Assembly (NCBI GenBank): GCA_003210795.1
Contig: QCUJ01000002.1
Location: 35,359-99,358, forward strand
Direction of reading: 5' to 3'
DNA from: Synechococcus sp. AG-679-B05
GTDB lineage: Bacteria > Cyanobacteriota > Cyanobacteriia > PCC-6307 > Cyanobiaceae
Length of the DNA: 64,000 nucleotides
In this document: in pieces, positions 53,827 to 64,000 of the stretch
Position numbering within the stretch: the stretch's first letter is position 1
Layout of the letters: the number at the start of each line of letters is the position of its first letter
Notes under the pieces: generated by a model
Told to the model about the DNA's origin: nothing
What the model saw: only the letters and a program-made list of their open reading frames with translations
Database searches by the model: none
Position numbers and translations under genes: made by a program

Positions 53827-55293
53827 ATGATCCGACCGCGCTGGCAGGGATTGCCCCAACGACCGCATCAGCGACCGTGGCATCGCTGGGACCAAACCAT
53901 TGCCCTGCTTGCAGTGGCCAACCTTGCTTGGGTGCTTTTTGACGTCTCCTACATCCCCCTGCGCAATTTCTGGCTTCAACGCAATCTCTATCCACTCCCC
54001 ACGTTGCCACTGGTGGTGCCGTTGCCCTGGCTGCCAGACATCACACCGTTTTACGACCAGGTCAAAGGTATTGAGCCGCATCGCAGCACCCGTCTCTACA
54101 GGGAGCAGTTCAATTCCCTGGATCTGGCCCTCAACAAGCGTGAATTGACCGATCCGCTGGTCATTTCGCTGTTGGAACAACAGCTGGAGCTCACGCAGCG
54201 GCTGATGGACACCAACCCTTTTGTGAGTTCAGGAAACACCGGTGCACTCGAAAAGATCAAAAGCCTGCTGCGCACAAGGGCCGACGAGGAGTCGGCACGC
54301 GCAGCAGCAACACAGCTGCTGGGTACGGACTACCTGAAGCAGGTGAGCTGGACTGATGAAAGGCAGTTCTGGCGAAGACAGATCCTGCCCCTGGTTGAGA
54401 TCAACTATTGGAGAAGCATCGATGCCAGCGGTCAGCCAACCGATCTGAGTTGGCGGATTGACCTTCCCTTTCAACTGTTATTTCTGCTGGATATTGGCCT
54501 GCGAAGCCTTCGCCTGCGACGGCGTTACCCCGCTATCAGCTGGCGGGATGCGCTGCTGAGGCGATGGATCGATCTCCCCCTGCTGCTGCCGATCGGCCGG
54601 GTGTTGCGAATCGTTCCGGTGACGGAACGATTGTCTGAAGCCAATCTGATTCAGCTGGAGCCCCTGCGAGCTGTGATCAGTCGAGGCGTGGTGGCGCTGC
54701 TGGCCCTCGAGCTGTTTGAAGTGATCACCATCCGCGTTGTGGACGCTCTGCAGCAGCTCATCCGCTCGCCTCAGCTGCCCCAAAGGATCCGCAGCCTTTG
54801 CTCACACCAGAGCACAGACCTGAGGGCACAGCCTGAACTCATTGAACTGCTGCGCTTATGGGTGCCGCTGCTCATGGTCCAAGTGGGACCATCCCTGCGC
54901 CCGCAACTGGTGGAACTGCTTCATCACGTGCTCCGCAACAACCTCGCTGATGGTTTGGCGCCGGAATCGATCAGTCGGCAACTCGCCAGCGGTGCGGTGG
55001 ATTCCCTGCTGAATGTGTCGCGCAGCACCGGGGAACGCCTGGGAACACAGGATGAGGTCTTAAGCAGCCTCGGAACTGACACCTTGGATCGGTTCTGGGA
55101 AGAACTGGCTCGGGTGCTCGAGGACGGACCGGTTCTGGAACGAAGCCAAATCCTGATGGCTTCTATGCTCGAAGAACTGAAACTCTCGAGCTTCCGTCAG
55201 CTTCGTGATCAGGGCGGGGTGGCAGAACTGATCAGCGAACTGGACGGCTTGAATTTCAACCCCTCAGCTGCTCTGCCCAGAGATCAGCCTTGA
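53827..55293 (+). CDS. Conserved hypothetical membrane protein
   Basis: MIRPRWQGLPQRPHQRPWHRWDQTIALLAVANLAWVLFDVSYIPLRNFWLQR; long uninterrupted ORF divergent from lepB. Confidence 0.75.
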   Translation: MIRPRWQGLPQRPHQRPWHRWDQTIALLAVANLAWVLFDVSYIPLRNFWLQRNLYPLPTLPLVVPLPWLPDITPFYDQVKGIEPHRSTRLYREQFNSLDLALNKRELTDPLVISLLEQQLELTQRLMDTNPFVSSGNTGALEKIKSLLRTRADEESARAAATQLLGTDYLKQVSWTDERQFWRRQILPLVEINYWRSIDASGQPTDLSWRIDLPFQLLFLLDIGLRSLRLRRRYPAISWRDALLRRWIDLPLLLPIGRVLRIVPVTERLSEANLIQLEPLRAVISRGVVALLALELFEVITIRVVDALQQLIRSPQLPQRIRSLCSHQSTDLRAQPELIELLRLWVPLLMVQVGPSLRPQLVELLHHVLRNNLADGLAPESISRQLASGAVDSLLNVSRSTGERLGTQDEVLSSLGTDTLDRFWEELARVLEDGPVLERSQILMASMLEELKLSSFRQLRDQGGVAELISELDGLNFNPSAALPRDQP

Positions 55294-55618
55294 ACCCAAC
55301 CAACACATCACCATTGGATCTCTGGAGGAAAGGCCTCTTGATCAAGCGGCCATCTGCTGCCAAAGCATCGAGCGCTTCGTCCTCCGTCATCGCTTTGACA
55401 GCAGCTGCTCCCAAGGCGCGATAACTCTTGCCGCTTGTGTTGAACAGCGGCTTGCGATCCCCAAATTGATCAGCGGCGGCCTTGATCTGGTCGCGTGAGG
55501 GGGGATTCAAGGTGATGTCCACCACTGAATAAGGAATGCCCTCAGCATCGAGCCATGCGAGGGCTTTACGGCAAGTGCTGCAGCGGCTGTAGCTGAAGAC
55601 CGTTAAGGACTCGCTCAA
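55256..55618 (-). CDS. Spx/MgsR (ArsC-like) family protein
   Basis: LTVFSYSRCSTCRKALAWLDAEGIPYSVVDITLNPPS (CxxC). Confidence 0.85.
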   Translation of the reverse strand: MSESLTVFSYSRCSTCRKALAWLDAEGIPYSVVDITLNPPSRDQIKAAADQFGDRKPLFNTSGKSYRALGAAAVKAMTEDEALDALAADGRLIKRPFLQRSNGDVLVGFKADLWAEQLRG

Positions 55619-55620
55619 AA

Positions 55621-55980
55621 TCAGCGTCCGAACAGGGCTTTCACAGCACCCACCAGGCTGTTGGAACCCCGCCCAACTCCATCTGCTGGTCGGGTTCTAA
55701 CCGTGACATCACCGAAGACGCTGGCGCGGCAGCTGAGGCGGAAGTTGGCCGGACGATCGGCCAGATAGACCTCTTCAACGTCACTGCGAGGCGAAAGATT
55801 TTCGAGACCCTCGACGATTTCCATCACGCAGGTGCCGCACTGACCGACACCACTGCAGTTATTGAGGTTGTTGACACCGTTGTAGGGATTGACGCCTGCG
55901 TCCAACGACGCTTTGCGCAAATTGGCACCCTCAATGCATCCAACTTGCTGTCCTTCCTGCTCATATTGGATGGTGGGCAC
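55621..55980 (-). CDS. [2Fe-2S] ferredoxin
   Basis: NNCSGVGQCGTCVMEIVEG...LSCRASVFGDVTV. Confidence 0.88.
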   Translation of the reverse strand: MPTIQYEQEGQQVGCIEGANLRKASLDAGVNPYNGVNNLNNCSGVGQCGTCVMEIVEGLENLSPRSDVEEVYLADRPANFRLSCRASVFGDVTVRTRPADGVGRGSNSLVGAVKALFGR

Positions 55981-56048
55981 GGCGCAACAGTGGTATGGGT
56001 GCGAACCAACCTACAAGCATTCGGCAGAGGGCTACGGCCTCTGATCCG

Positions 56049-56567
56049 TCAGCGTGAAACTGCTGCGCAGGTCTTCAGCAACGGCGGCACAGCATTTGCA
56101 TCACGCCAGCCCTGACGCAGAACTAAACCGCCCTCGACATGACGGATCGTCCGGAAAAATTCAGCGATCTCTTCCAGCTGGGCCGGAGCGATCTGACGGA
56201 TGCTCCGAATGGCATCCTGGCGCGGGTCGGCATCAGGAATGCAAAGCAGGGTGCTGACGCACAGATTCTGCTCATGCAGCTCTAAGAGTCCGATCGGACG
56301 AGCTCGGATCAGACAGCCGGTGGGTAAGGGTTCTGCGGCAATGACCATGGCGGCCAGTGGGCTTCCGTCCAAGGCCTTGGTATTGGGCACAAACCCGTGA
56401 TCGAAGGGATGACGGATGGAGGAATCCAGCACCCGCTTCAAAACCATCAGACCAGCATCAGGGCAGTAGTCGTACAGGTGACGACTGCCCGCTGGGTTCA
56501 CCACCAGAAGGTGCACCAGGCCGGAGGACGGTGAGGGAGGAAGTCGACTGAGATCCATCGCGTTCAA
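56049..56567 (-). CDS. Inorganic pyrophosphatase-like protein, probable non-catalytic
   Basis: HPFDHGFVPNTKALDGSPLAAMVIAAEPLPTGCLIRARPIGLLEL aligns with family I PPase, but acidic metal ligands are substituted. Confidence 0.7.
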   Translation of the reverse strand: MNAMDLSRLPPSPSSGLVHLLVVNPAGSRHLYDYCPDAGLMVLKRVLDSSIRHPFDHGFVPNTKALDGSPLAAMVIAAEPLPTGCLIRARPIGLLELHEQNLCVSTLLCIPDADPRQDAIRSIRQIAPAQLEEIAEFFRTIRHVEGGLVLRQGWRDANAVPPLLKTCAAVSR

Positions 56568-56833
56568 GAGCTGCCGGAATCAAACGGTCCGACGTGGATT
56601 CGCGATCGGTGAATACCGCAATCAAAGGGAGCGAAACGCTCATTAGAGCGAGAATAAAACCTCTGAGAGCTCGGAGAGGCAAGCCCGGACTGAACGGCTC
56701 CTCTCCGGCTTCAGACGACGGATGGCTGTCGTCTTGTAGAGGGACTGCAGGTTGTGAAGCCATGTTGTTGGTCCGGCACGCCGGACCTTTCATCCCAGTC
56801 AAATATCAACGGATTCTGTCACCGACGGGACAT

Positions 56834-57298
56834 TCACGCAGCAGGACGATCTTTCCGCTCACGGCGGGACGCAAGATCCGCAGGTGATTCGTTGAACGAT
56901 TCGAGATGAATTCGAATTCCCTTGAGCTCCTCAAGAATGGCCCCAAGCATCTGCTGCGTTGCCGTTGAAGGAGAGTTCAGAACCTCAACCGTTACTTCCT
57001 TGATCCGAAGAACATCTTTGGCGAAACGAGCAACCTCGTTTGGATGAAAAAGAAGTGGATCCTTCTGATCACTTCGATATTCAGGATTGAGCTTGCGGGG
57101 GTTGAACGGGGGATTGAGATTTCTTGTATCTGTATTTGTGTATCGGTAAACCGAAGCCCTGGAGCGGTTCAGCGACTTCTGAACATCGTCGATGCCAACA
57201 AGTGCGTCACCACTGGATCCGGAAGCAATATTTTCGATGGCCATCTCCACGGATTGTTGAACCTGGGATGTGACGGATTCAACCGACCGAGGAAACAT
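56834..57298 (-). CDS. Hypothetical protein, possible HTH/DNA-binding
   Basis: GIDDVQKSLNRSRASVYRYTNTDTRNLNPPFNPRKLNPEYRSD resembles a short helix-turn-helix reader followed by basic segment. Confidence 0.5.
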   Translation of the reverse strand: MFPRSVESVTSQVQQSVEMAIENIASGSSGDALVGIDDVQKSLNRSRASVYRYTNTDTRNLNPPFNPRKLNPEYRSDQKDPLLFHPNEVARFAKDVLRIKEVTVEVLNSPSTATQQMLGAILEELKGIRIHLESFNESPADLASRRERKDRPAA

Positions 57299-57445
57299 GA
57301 GACAGGCCTAGGACAGGCTGGACTCCGCGGACGGTAGCAGCCAAGGCTCGTGCCGCACAGAGGTTTCGTCTGGCAGGAGACAGTTTTCGAATCGACCGGA
57401 TATTGAGCGATGATAGCTTCTCGCATCCTCGATTCCTGTGTTGCC

Positions 57446-59227
57446 ATGCGCGTCTCCCGCCAAATGCTGGTGACGCTGCGCGATGTGCCAGCAGAAGCCG
57501 AGATCGCCTCCCATCAATTGCTCCTCCGTGCCGGTTACATCCGCCGCGTGGGATCCGGGATCTACGCCTACCTCCCCTTGATGTGGAAGGTGATCCAACG
57601 CATCACCAAAATCGTCAGGGAAGAGATGGGTCGCGCAGGCGCCCTTGAGACCCTTCTTCCACAGCTGCATCCCTCTGAGCTGTGGCAACGCAGTGGGCGT
57701 TGGCAGGGCTACACGGCAGGGGAGGGAATCATGTTCCACCTGGAGGACCGCCAGGGACGGGAACTGGGACTCGGCCCGACCCATGAAGAGGTGATCACAA
57801 GCCTCGCTGGGGAGTTGTTGCGCTCCTACCGCCAACTGCCGGTGAATCTGTATCAGATCCAAACCAAATTTCGCGATGAGATCCGGCCTCGCTTCGGCTT
57901 GATGCGAGGGAGGGAATTCATCATGAAAGATGCCTATTCCTTTCATGCAAGCGAAGAGAGCCTTCAAGGCTCCTACGCAGCCATGGACGAGGCCTATCGG
58001 CGAATCTTCTCCCGATGCGGACTTGATGCCGTTCCCGTTGATGCGGACAGCGGAGCCATCGGCGGTGCCGCGTCACAGGAGTTCATGGTGACCGCCGACG
58101 CAGGCGAAGACCTGATTCTGATCAGTGACGACGGTCTCTATGCCGCAAATCAGGAGAAGGCCATCTCCTGTCCCCACAAACCCATTCCTCTCGAAACTGG
58201 AGAGTCAGCCACCCTGAAAACACCCGGACAGGGGTCCATCGAATCGCTCTGCGAAACCCAGGGCTGGCATCCCTCCCAGGTGGTGAAGGTGTTGATGCTG
58301 TTGGCCCGGATGGAAGACGAGAGCGAAAAACCTCTCCTCGTGGCACTGCGGGGAGACCAGGATCTCAATCAGGTCAAGCTGGTCAATGCCCTCAGTCGCT
58401 TGCTGGATCAAGGGGTTCTGGACTGCCGTCCGATCACCGTGGAGGAGACGGCCCGCCAAGGACTGGACCCTCTTCCGCTCGGCGCCATCGGCCCCGACCT
58501 TGACGATGCTGTACTCAAAGGTGCAAGCAGCTGGGCGCCATCCTTCATTCGTCTGGCCGACACCACCGCCACTGAACTGGATCGGTTTCACTGCGGCGGC
58601 AACAGCCACGAGCTTCACCGCTGCCACTGCGATTGGGAGACTCTGGGGGGGCGACCCGAGGGGCAAGACCTGCGCAATGCCCGCGCCGGTGAAGCATGCG
58701 TGCACAACCCAAAGGCCCGCTTGCAGGACAAGCGGGGGATTGAAGTGGGTCACATCTTTCAACTGGGCCGCAAGTACTCAGAAGCGATGGACAGCCGCTT
58801 CACCAATGAAAACGGACGCGATGAAGCCTTCTGGATGGGGTGCTACGGCATCGGGATCTCGCGTCTTGCGCAAGCTGCCGTTGAACAGCACCATGACGAA
58901 GCTGGAATCTGCTGGCCAACGGCCATTGCCCCCTTTGAAGCCATCGTGGTGGTGGCCAACATTCAAGATGAGGCCCAGCTGGCCCTTGGTGAAGCCACCT
59001 ACTCAACCCTTCTTGAGGCGGGAATCGACGTTCTGCTGGACGACCGCAAAGAGCGTGCCGGGGTGAAATTCAAGGATGCTGATCTAATCGGAATCCCATG
59101 GCGCATCGTGATTGGCCGCGATGCAGCTGAGGGCAACGTTGAACTGATTCAGAGATCGAATCGCGAGATGAGCAAGCTGCCCCATGCTGAAGCCACCTCC
59201 AGCCTTCTCAGGGCTTTGCGCCCCTAA
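57446..59227 (+). CDS. proS: Prolyl-tRNA synthetase
   Basis: MRVSRQMLVTLRDVPAEAEIASHQLLLRAGYIRRVGSGIYAYLPLMWKVIQRITKIVREEM; GLGPTHEEVIT. Confidence 0.97.
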   Translation: MRVSRQMLVTLRDVPAEAEIASHQLLLRAGYIRRVGSGIYAYLPLMWKVIQRITKIVREEMGRAGALETLLPQLHPSELWQRSGRWQGYTAGEGIMFHLEDRQGRELGLGPTHEEVITSLAGELLRSYRQLPVNLYQIQTKFRDEIRPRFGLMRGREFIMKDAYSFHASEESLQGSYAAMDEAYRRIFSRCGLDAVPVDADSGAIGGAASQEFMVTADAGEDLILISDDGLYAANQEKAISCPHKPIPLETGESATLKTPGQGSIESLCETQGWHPSQVVKVLMLLARMEDESEKPLLVALRGDQDLNQVKLVNALSRLLDQGVLDCRPITVEETARQGLDPLPLGAIGPDLDDAVLKGASSWAPSFIRLADTTATELDRFHCGGNSHELHRCHCDWETLGGRPEGQDLRNARAGEACVHNPKARLQDKRGIEVGHIFQLGRKYSEAMDSRFTNENGRDEAFWMGCYGIGISRLAQAAVEQHHDEAGICWPTAIAPFEAIVVVANIQDEAQLALGEATYSTLLEAGIDVLLDDRKERAGVKFKDADLIGIPWRIVIGRDAAEGNVELIQRSNREMSKLPHAEATSSLLRALRP

Positions 59228-59250
59228 AGTCTTTCAAAATCGCCTTTGCC

Positions 59251-59676
59251 ATGCTCAGCGCCCTGGCCCGCCTTACGCAGTCGTTATCACGGTTGGCGAT
59301 TGCCCTAATGCTTGGTTTGTCTCTGCTGCTCACTGCTTGCAGCGGTGAGGCCGATGCGCGGCTCACAGGTGATTACGTGGAAGACACCGTGGCGGTGTCC
59401 CGGAACTTGCGGGAGGTGATCGACCTACCCCAGGACTCAGAAAATCACGCTGAGGTTGAAGCCGAAGCACGGGCGCTGATCAGCGAATACGTGTCGCGCT
59501 ACAGACCGCAACCCAGGGTGAATGGCTTGAGCTCTTTCACAACGATGCAAACAGCGCTCAATTCGCTTGCAGGCCATTACGCCTCCTACGCGAATCGCCC
59601 CATACCGGAGGCCCTGCACGACCGCCTTGCCAAGGAACTGTCCAAAGCTGAAAAATCGGTTATTCGCGGCAGCTGA
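59251..59676 (+). CDS. psb27: Photosystem II assembly lipoprotein Psb27
   Basis: LLLTACSGEADARLTGDYVEDTVAVSRNLREVIDLPQD (lipobox LTAC). Confidence 0.9.
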   Translation: MLSALARLTQSLSRLAIALMLGLSLLLTACSGEADARLTGDYVEDTVAVSRNLREVIDLPQDSENHAEVEAEARALISEYVSRYRPQPRVNGLSSFTTMQTALNSLAGHYASYANRPIPEALHDRLAKELSKAEKSVIRGS

Positions 59677-59701
59677 AGCACAGATCTCATCACTCCTTTG
59701 A

Positions 59702-61081
<1,380 letters not shown>

Positions 61082-61122
61082 TCCACTAAAGGGCATACTG
61101 CGTTGCTGTTTCCATACCTGTT

Positions 61123-62136
61123 ATGGCTCCCGATTCCCGCTTCCCCAGCAGCTGCAGCCTGGATGTCGTTGGGATCGGCAACGCCATTGTTGATGTGCTC
61201 GTCCAAACCGACGATGCCTTCCTGAACGACAACGGCCTGCAAAAAGGTGGCATGGCCTTGATCGACGAGACCCAGGCCGGAACCCTCTATTCCGCAGGAG
61301 GTGATGGCTTGGAAACCTCCGGCGGATCAGTGGCGAACACCGTTGTGGGAATCGCCCAGTTGGGCGGTCGTGCCGGCTTCATCGGTCGAGTGCGCGATGA
61401 CAAGCTCGGCACGATTTTCAGCCGAGACATCCGTGCTGTAGGGGCTCGCTTCGACACCCCTGCCGCAACAACAGGGGCCACGACCGCACGTTGCCTGATC
61501 TACGTGACGCCCGATGCCGAGCGCACGATGTGCACTTTCCTCGGCGCTTCAACACAGCTGGAGCCTGAGGACCTGGATCTTTCGATGGTCCAACAGACCA
61601 AGGTTCTCTATCTCGAGGGCTACCTCTGGGACAGCCCAGCTGCAAAACGCGCCTTTATCGCAGCAGCCGAAGCGTGCCGCGCCGCCGGAGGCAAGGTTGC
61701 GCTTTCTCTTTCGGACGGGTTCTGCGTGGACCGTCACCGCGAAAGCTTCCTGGAGTTAGTGAACGGTCATGTGGATGTGCTGTTTGCCAATGAGGTGGAG
61801 ATCATGTCTCTCTACAAAACCGAAGACATCAACAGCGCCATCGAGGCTGTGCGGGGATGCTGTGAAGTGATTGCCATCACCCGAGGTAGTGAGGGTTCCG
61901 TGGTGCTCAGCGGTGAGCAGCGTCTGGACATTGGCATCGTCAACCTCGGTGAGCTTGTTGACACCACCGGTGCAGGCGATCTGTACGCCGGTGGTTTCCT
62001 GCATGCCTACACCCAGGGGGAAGAGCTGCAACGTTGCGGGGAATTGGGAGCGCTCTGTGCAGGACAAATCGTCACCCAGTTGGGAGCTCGCTCCCAGGTG
62101 TCTCTCCAGCAGCTTGCGACGACCCACCTGAACTGA
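61123..62136 (+). CDS. PfkB-family carbohydrate/adenosine kinase
   Basis: LDVVGIGNAIVDVLVQTDDAFL...GGSVANTVVGIAQLGGRAGFIGRV...DTTGAGDLYAGGFL. Confidence 0.9.
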   Translation: MAPDSRFPSSCSLDVVGIGNAIVDVLVQTDDAFLNDNGLQKGGMALIDETQAGTLYSAGGDGLETSGGSVANTVVGIAQLGGRAGFIGRVRDDKLGTIFSRDIRAVGARFDTPAATTGATTARCLIYVTPDAERTMCTFLGASTQLEPEDLDLSMVQQTKVLYLEGYLWDSPAAKRAFIAAAEACRAAGGKVALSLSDGFCVDRHRESFLELVNGHVDVLFANEVEIMSLYKTEDINSAIEAVRGCCEVIAITRGSEGSVVLSGEQRLDIGIVNLGELVDTTGAGDLYAGGFLHAYTQGEELQRCGELGALCAGQIVTQLGARSQVSLQQLATTHLN

Positions 62137-62449
62137 TTTCCGCAAGAGCCCATTGGCCATAGGCCGATGCGGCATCCACCGGCCAGCTCAGCCATTCGGG
62201 CGTTTCGTAGCTGTGCAGGTCCATCACGGTCTCACGCAACACATCAAGACAGCAGGAACTGGTCTTGAGGAGCAACTGGACTTCGCTGTCCCGCTCCAAC
62301 CGACCGTTCCAGCGATACATCGACCTCTGAGGCTGAAGACTGACGCAGGCGACCAAGCGGCGTTCCAGCAAAGCCTCAGCCAGGGCTTCAGCCCGCCCCT
62401 GATCGCCTTCCGTGGTCAAAGCCACAACAAGGCGGGAGGTTTCAGTCAT
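62072..62449 (-). CDS. cutA: CutA-family divalent cation tolerance protein
   Basis: LVVALTTEGDQGRAEALAEALLERRLVACVSLQPQRSMYRWNGRLERDSEVQLLLKTS. Confidence 0.88.
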   Translation of the reverse strand: MTETSRLVVALTTEGDQGRAEALAEALLERRLVACVSLQPQRSMYRWNGRLERDSEVQLLLKTSSCCLDVLRETVMDLHSYETPEWLSWPVDAASAYGQWALAEISSGGSSQAAGETPGSELPTG

Positions 62450-63263
62450 GGGTTGATTGGAGGGGTGATGACGAGGGACCGGAAAGACAGCGCAACAGAT
62501 CCGCCTCACAGTCCACAGTCTCAACACCCGCCGGTGGGGCTGGCCGACGCAGGAGCAGCAGATCCAGATTCAGCTCATCACTGACACGCCGCCAGAGCCG
62601 CTCCGTGACACCACCGGACTGTCGACAGAGGACGGTGGTGATGCCCCATCTCCGACAGAGAGCCCGTTCAATCGAACCTGGCTCCGCTCCCTGCAGGGGC
62701 CTCAGGACCGCTAGGTGGTCTGGAGGTAATCCGGCCGCCAACGCCAGGCGTAAACCTGTGGCTGAGGGAAGGCAGCGGGCGAAAACCTCAGCTCCCGCGG
62801 CACGCGCAACCGCATGGGCCATCGACAAATGACGACCACCGATCGCCAGAAAGAGACTGCGTCCATGTATGTCGGCTTGCGCCAGGTCACCCCATTGATT
62901 CAGCAAGCACCCTTTATCTCCGCGTTCCAGAGACCGTTCGAAACGCAGCAATGGCTGACCTGCAGCGGCACACGCGCGTTGCAGGTCAGCACTGATCTGG
63001 CACGCAAACGGATGCGTCGCATCCACAACGCAGCGGAACGGGAGATCGGCCTTCAGTGCCGCCGTGATGTCTTCAGGCCCCTGAAGAGCTCCAACGTTGA
63101 TCTGATCGAGATCGAGTTCTGAGTAGGCGCATGCCGCTGCAGCCGTGACAACGCTCACGGACACTCGCCAACCATGACGTTCCAGAGCTGCGGCAAGCTG
63201 CGGACCTTCCCCCGTTCCAGCCAAAAGCCAGATTCGGTCCTGGCGAAAGCCGCGACCTTGCAT
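62442..63263 (-). CDS. cobK: Precorrin-6A reductase-like (CobK/CbiJ)
   Basis: RIWLLAGTGEGPQLAAALERHGWRVSVSVVT...VVDATHPFACQIS...LPFRC. Confidence 0.75.
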   Translation of the reverse strand: MQGRGFRQDRIWLLAGTGEGPQLAAALERHGWRVSVSVVTAAAACAYSELDLDQINVGALQGPEDITAALKADLPFRCVVDATHPFACQISADLQRACAAAGQPLLRFERSLERGDKGCLLNQWGDLAQADIHGRSLFLAIGGRHLSMAHAVARAAGAEVFARCLPSATGLRLALAAGLPPDHLAVLRPLQGAEPGSIERALCRRWGITTVLCRQSGGVTERLWRRVSDELNLDLLLLRRPAPPAGVETVDCEADLLRCLSGPSSSPLQSTHD

Positions 63264-63283
63264 CAGGATGACCCCCGAAAACG

Positions 63284-63727
63284 GTGATGACCATGAACCA
63301 CTGCGTGCTGGAAGTGGAAGTGATCGACGCTCCGACGGTTCGATACACCCAGGACAATCAAACCCCGATCGGCGAAATGACCGTTCGATTCGATGCCCTG
63401 CGGGATGGTGACCCCCCCGGGGAACTCAAGGTTGTGGGCTGGGGGAACCTGGCCCAGGAGCTTCAGAACAAGGTGCAGGTTGGTCAGCGACTGATGCTTG
63501 AGGGGCGTCTGCGCATGAACACGGTGCCCCGACAGGACGGCATGAAGGAAAAGCGGGCGGAATTCACCCTGGCAAGGATGCACCATGTCGGTGGCGCCGC
63601 AGCTCCATCCAACCCGACGAGCAAAGCAGCGGCGCCATCCGCACCTGCTCCAGCGAAGGCGGAACCGGAGGCCGCCAACTGGAATGCGGCTCCCCTGGTG
63701 CCGGACACCGACGAGATCCCGTTCTGA
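63284..63727 (+). CDS. ssb: Single-stranded DNA-binding protein
   Basis: OB-fold LKVVGWGNLAQELQNKVQVGQRLMLEGRLRMNTVPRQDG; acidic tip DTDEIPF. Confidence 0.88.
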   Translation: MMTMNHCVLEVEVIDAPTVRYTQDNQTPIGEMTVRFDALRDGDPPGELKVVGWGNLAQELQNKVQVGQRLMLEGRLRMNTVPRQDGMKEKRAEFTLARMHHVGGAAAPSNPTSKAAAPSAPAPAKAEPEAANWNAAPLVPDTDEIPF

Positions 63728-63729
63728 TC

Positions 63730-63948
63730 TCACCGGGATCCTGAATCCTCCAGCAATTCACCTGCGCGCACGATCATCTGGCCAAGCTCCCTTTCCAGAG
63801 CTGCCAGATCAAGCCGCAGATCAACCCAACGTCCGCTGTCGATCTGTTGCAGCAACCAAGCCCGATCGGTATCGAGCTGCTGGAGCAGGTCCTCTAACTC
63901 CTCTCTGGAGGCACCGGTCAAGGTCAAGGCTGGGCATCGCCTCTCCAT
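63730..63948 (-). CDS. Small hypothetical protein
   Basis: 72 aa, Leu/Glu-rich coiled-coil-like LEDLLQQLDTDRAWLLQQIDSGRWVDLRLDLAALERELG. Confidence 0.5.
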   Translation of the reverse strand: MERRCPALTLTGASREELEDLLQQLDTDRAWLLQQIDSGRWVDLRLDLAALERELGQMIVRAGELLEDSGSR

Positions 63949-64000
63949 CCTGATGGCCGGGAGGTCACAATGGCGTCCTTGACATGGCGTCCATGAAGGA

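Noticed and set aside
56458-56763. Possible small membrane protein (MASQPAVPLQDDSHPSS...ALMSVSLPLIAVFTDRES)
   Set aside because: Overlaps the PPase-like gene by over 100 bp on the same strand and lacks a recognised domain; left unannotated although the single TM makes it possible.

Overview
This is a high-GC, gene-dense chromosomal window that looks like a marine alpha-cyanobacterium (Synechococcus/Prochlorococcus lineage). I inferred this from protein motifs and gene content only. The left part (1-12.8 kb) is an alpha-carboxysome / CO2-concentrating locus, mostly on the minus strand: ndhD4 (truncated by the window edge), ndhF4, a long-N-terminus BMC shell protein (CsoS1E-like), csoS4B, csoS4A, csoSCA, csoS2, rbcS, rbcL, csoS1, then rdgB (+) and csoS1D (-). 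Next come the dark-operative protochlorophyllide reductase genes chlN-chlB-chlL, which converge on the light-dependent enzyme por, followed by psaM (too short for the ORF track). The rest is ordinary core genome: trpF, folE, accA, the alkane pathway (acyl-ACP reductase and aldehyde deformylating oxygenase), ribosomal S1-like, Tab2-like, ilvB, ferrochelatase with a CAB tail, an orphan tyrosine recombinase, cobO, pyrH, frr, photolyase, EF-hand transaldolase, ftsI, lepB, proS, psb27, purA, pfkB-type kinase, cutA, cobK-like and ssb. I saw no CRISPR array, IS element, rRNA or tRNA. Main leads: (1) a CsoS2-type N-repeat motif also present in the CsoSCA N-terminus; (2) strong hairpins, one terminator-like, in the csoS1/rbcL/rbcS/csoS2 spacers; (3) a perfect 9-bp-arm palindrome and a 16-bp direct repeat upstream of csoS1; (4) two frame-broken genes (M23 peptidase, PucC-like MFS); (5) two probable pseudo-enzymes (a pyrophosphatase-like and a dihydroorotase-like protein with lost metal ligands); (6) a small bitopic protein fused by overlap to ftsI (FtsL-like candidate).
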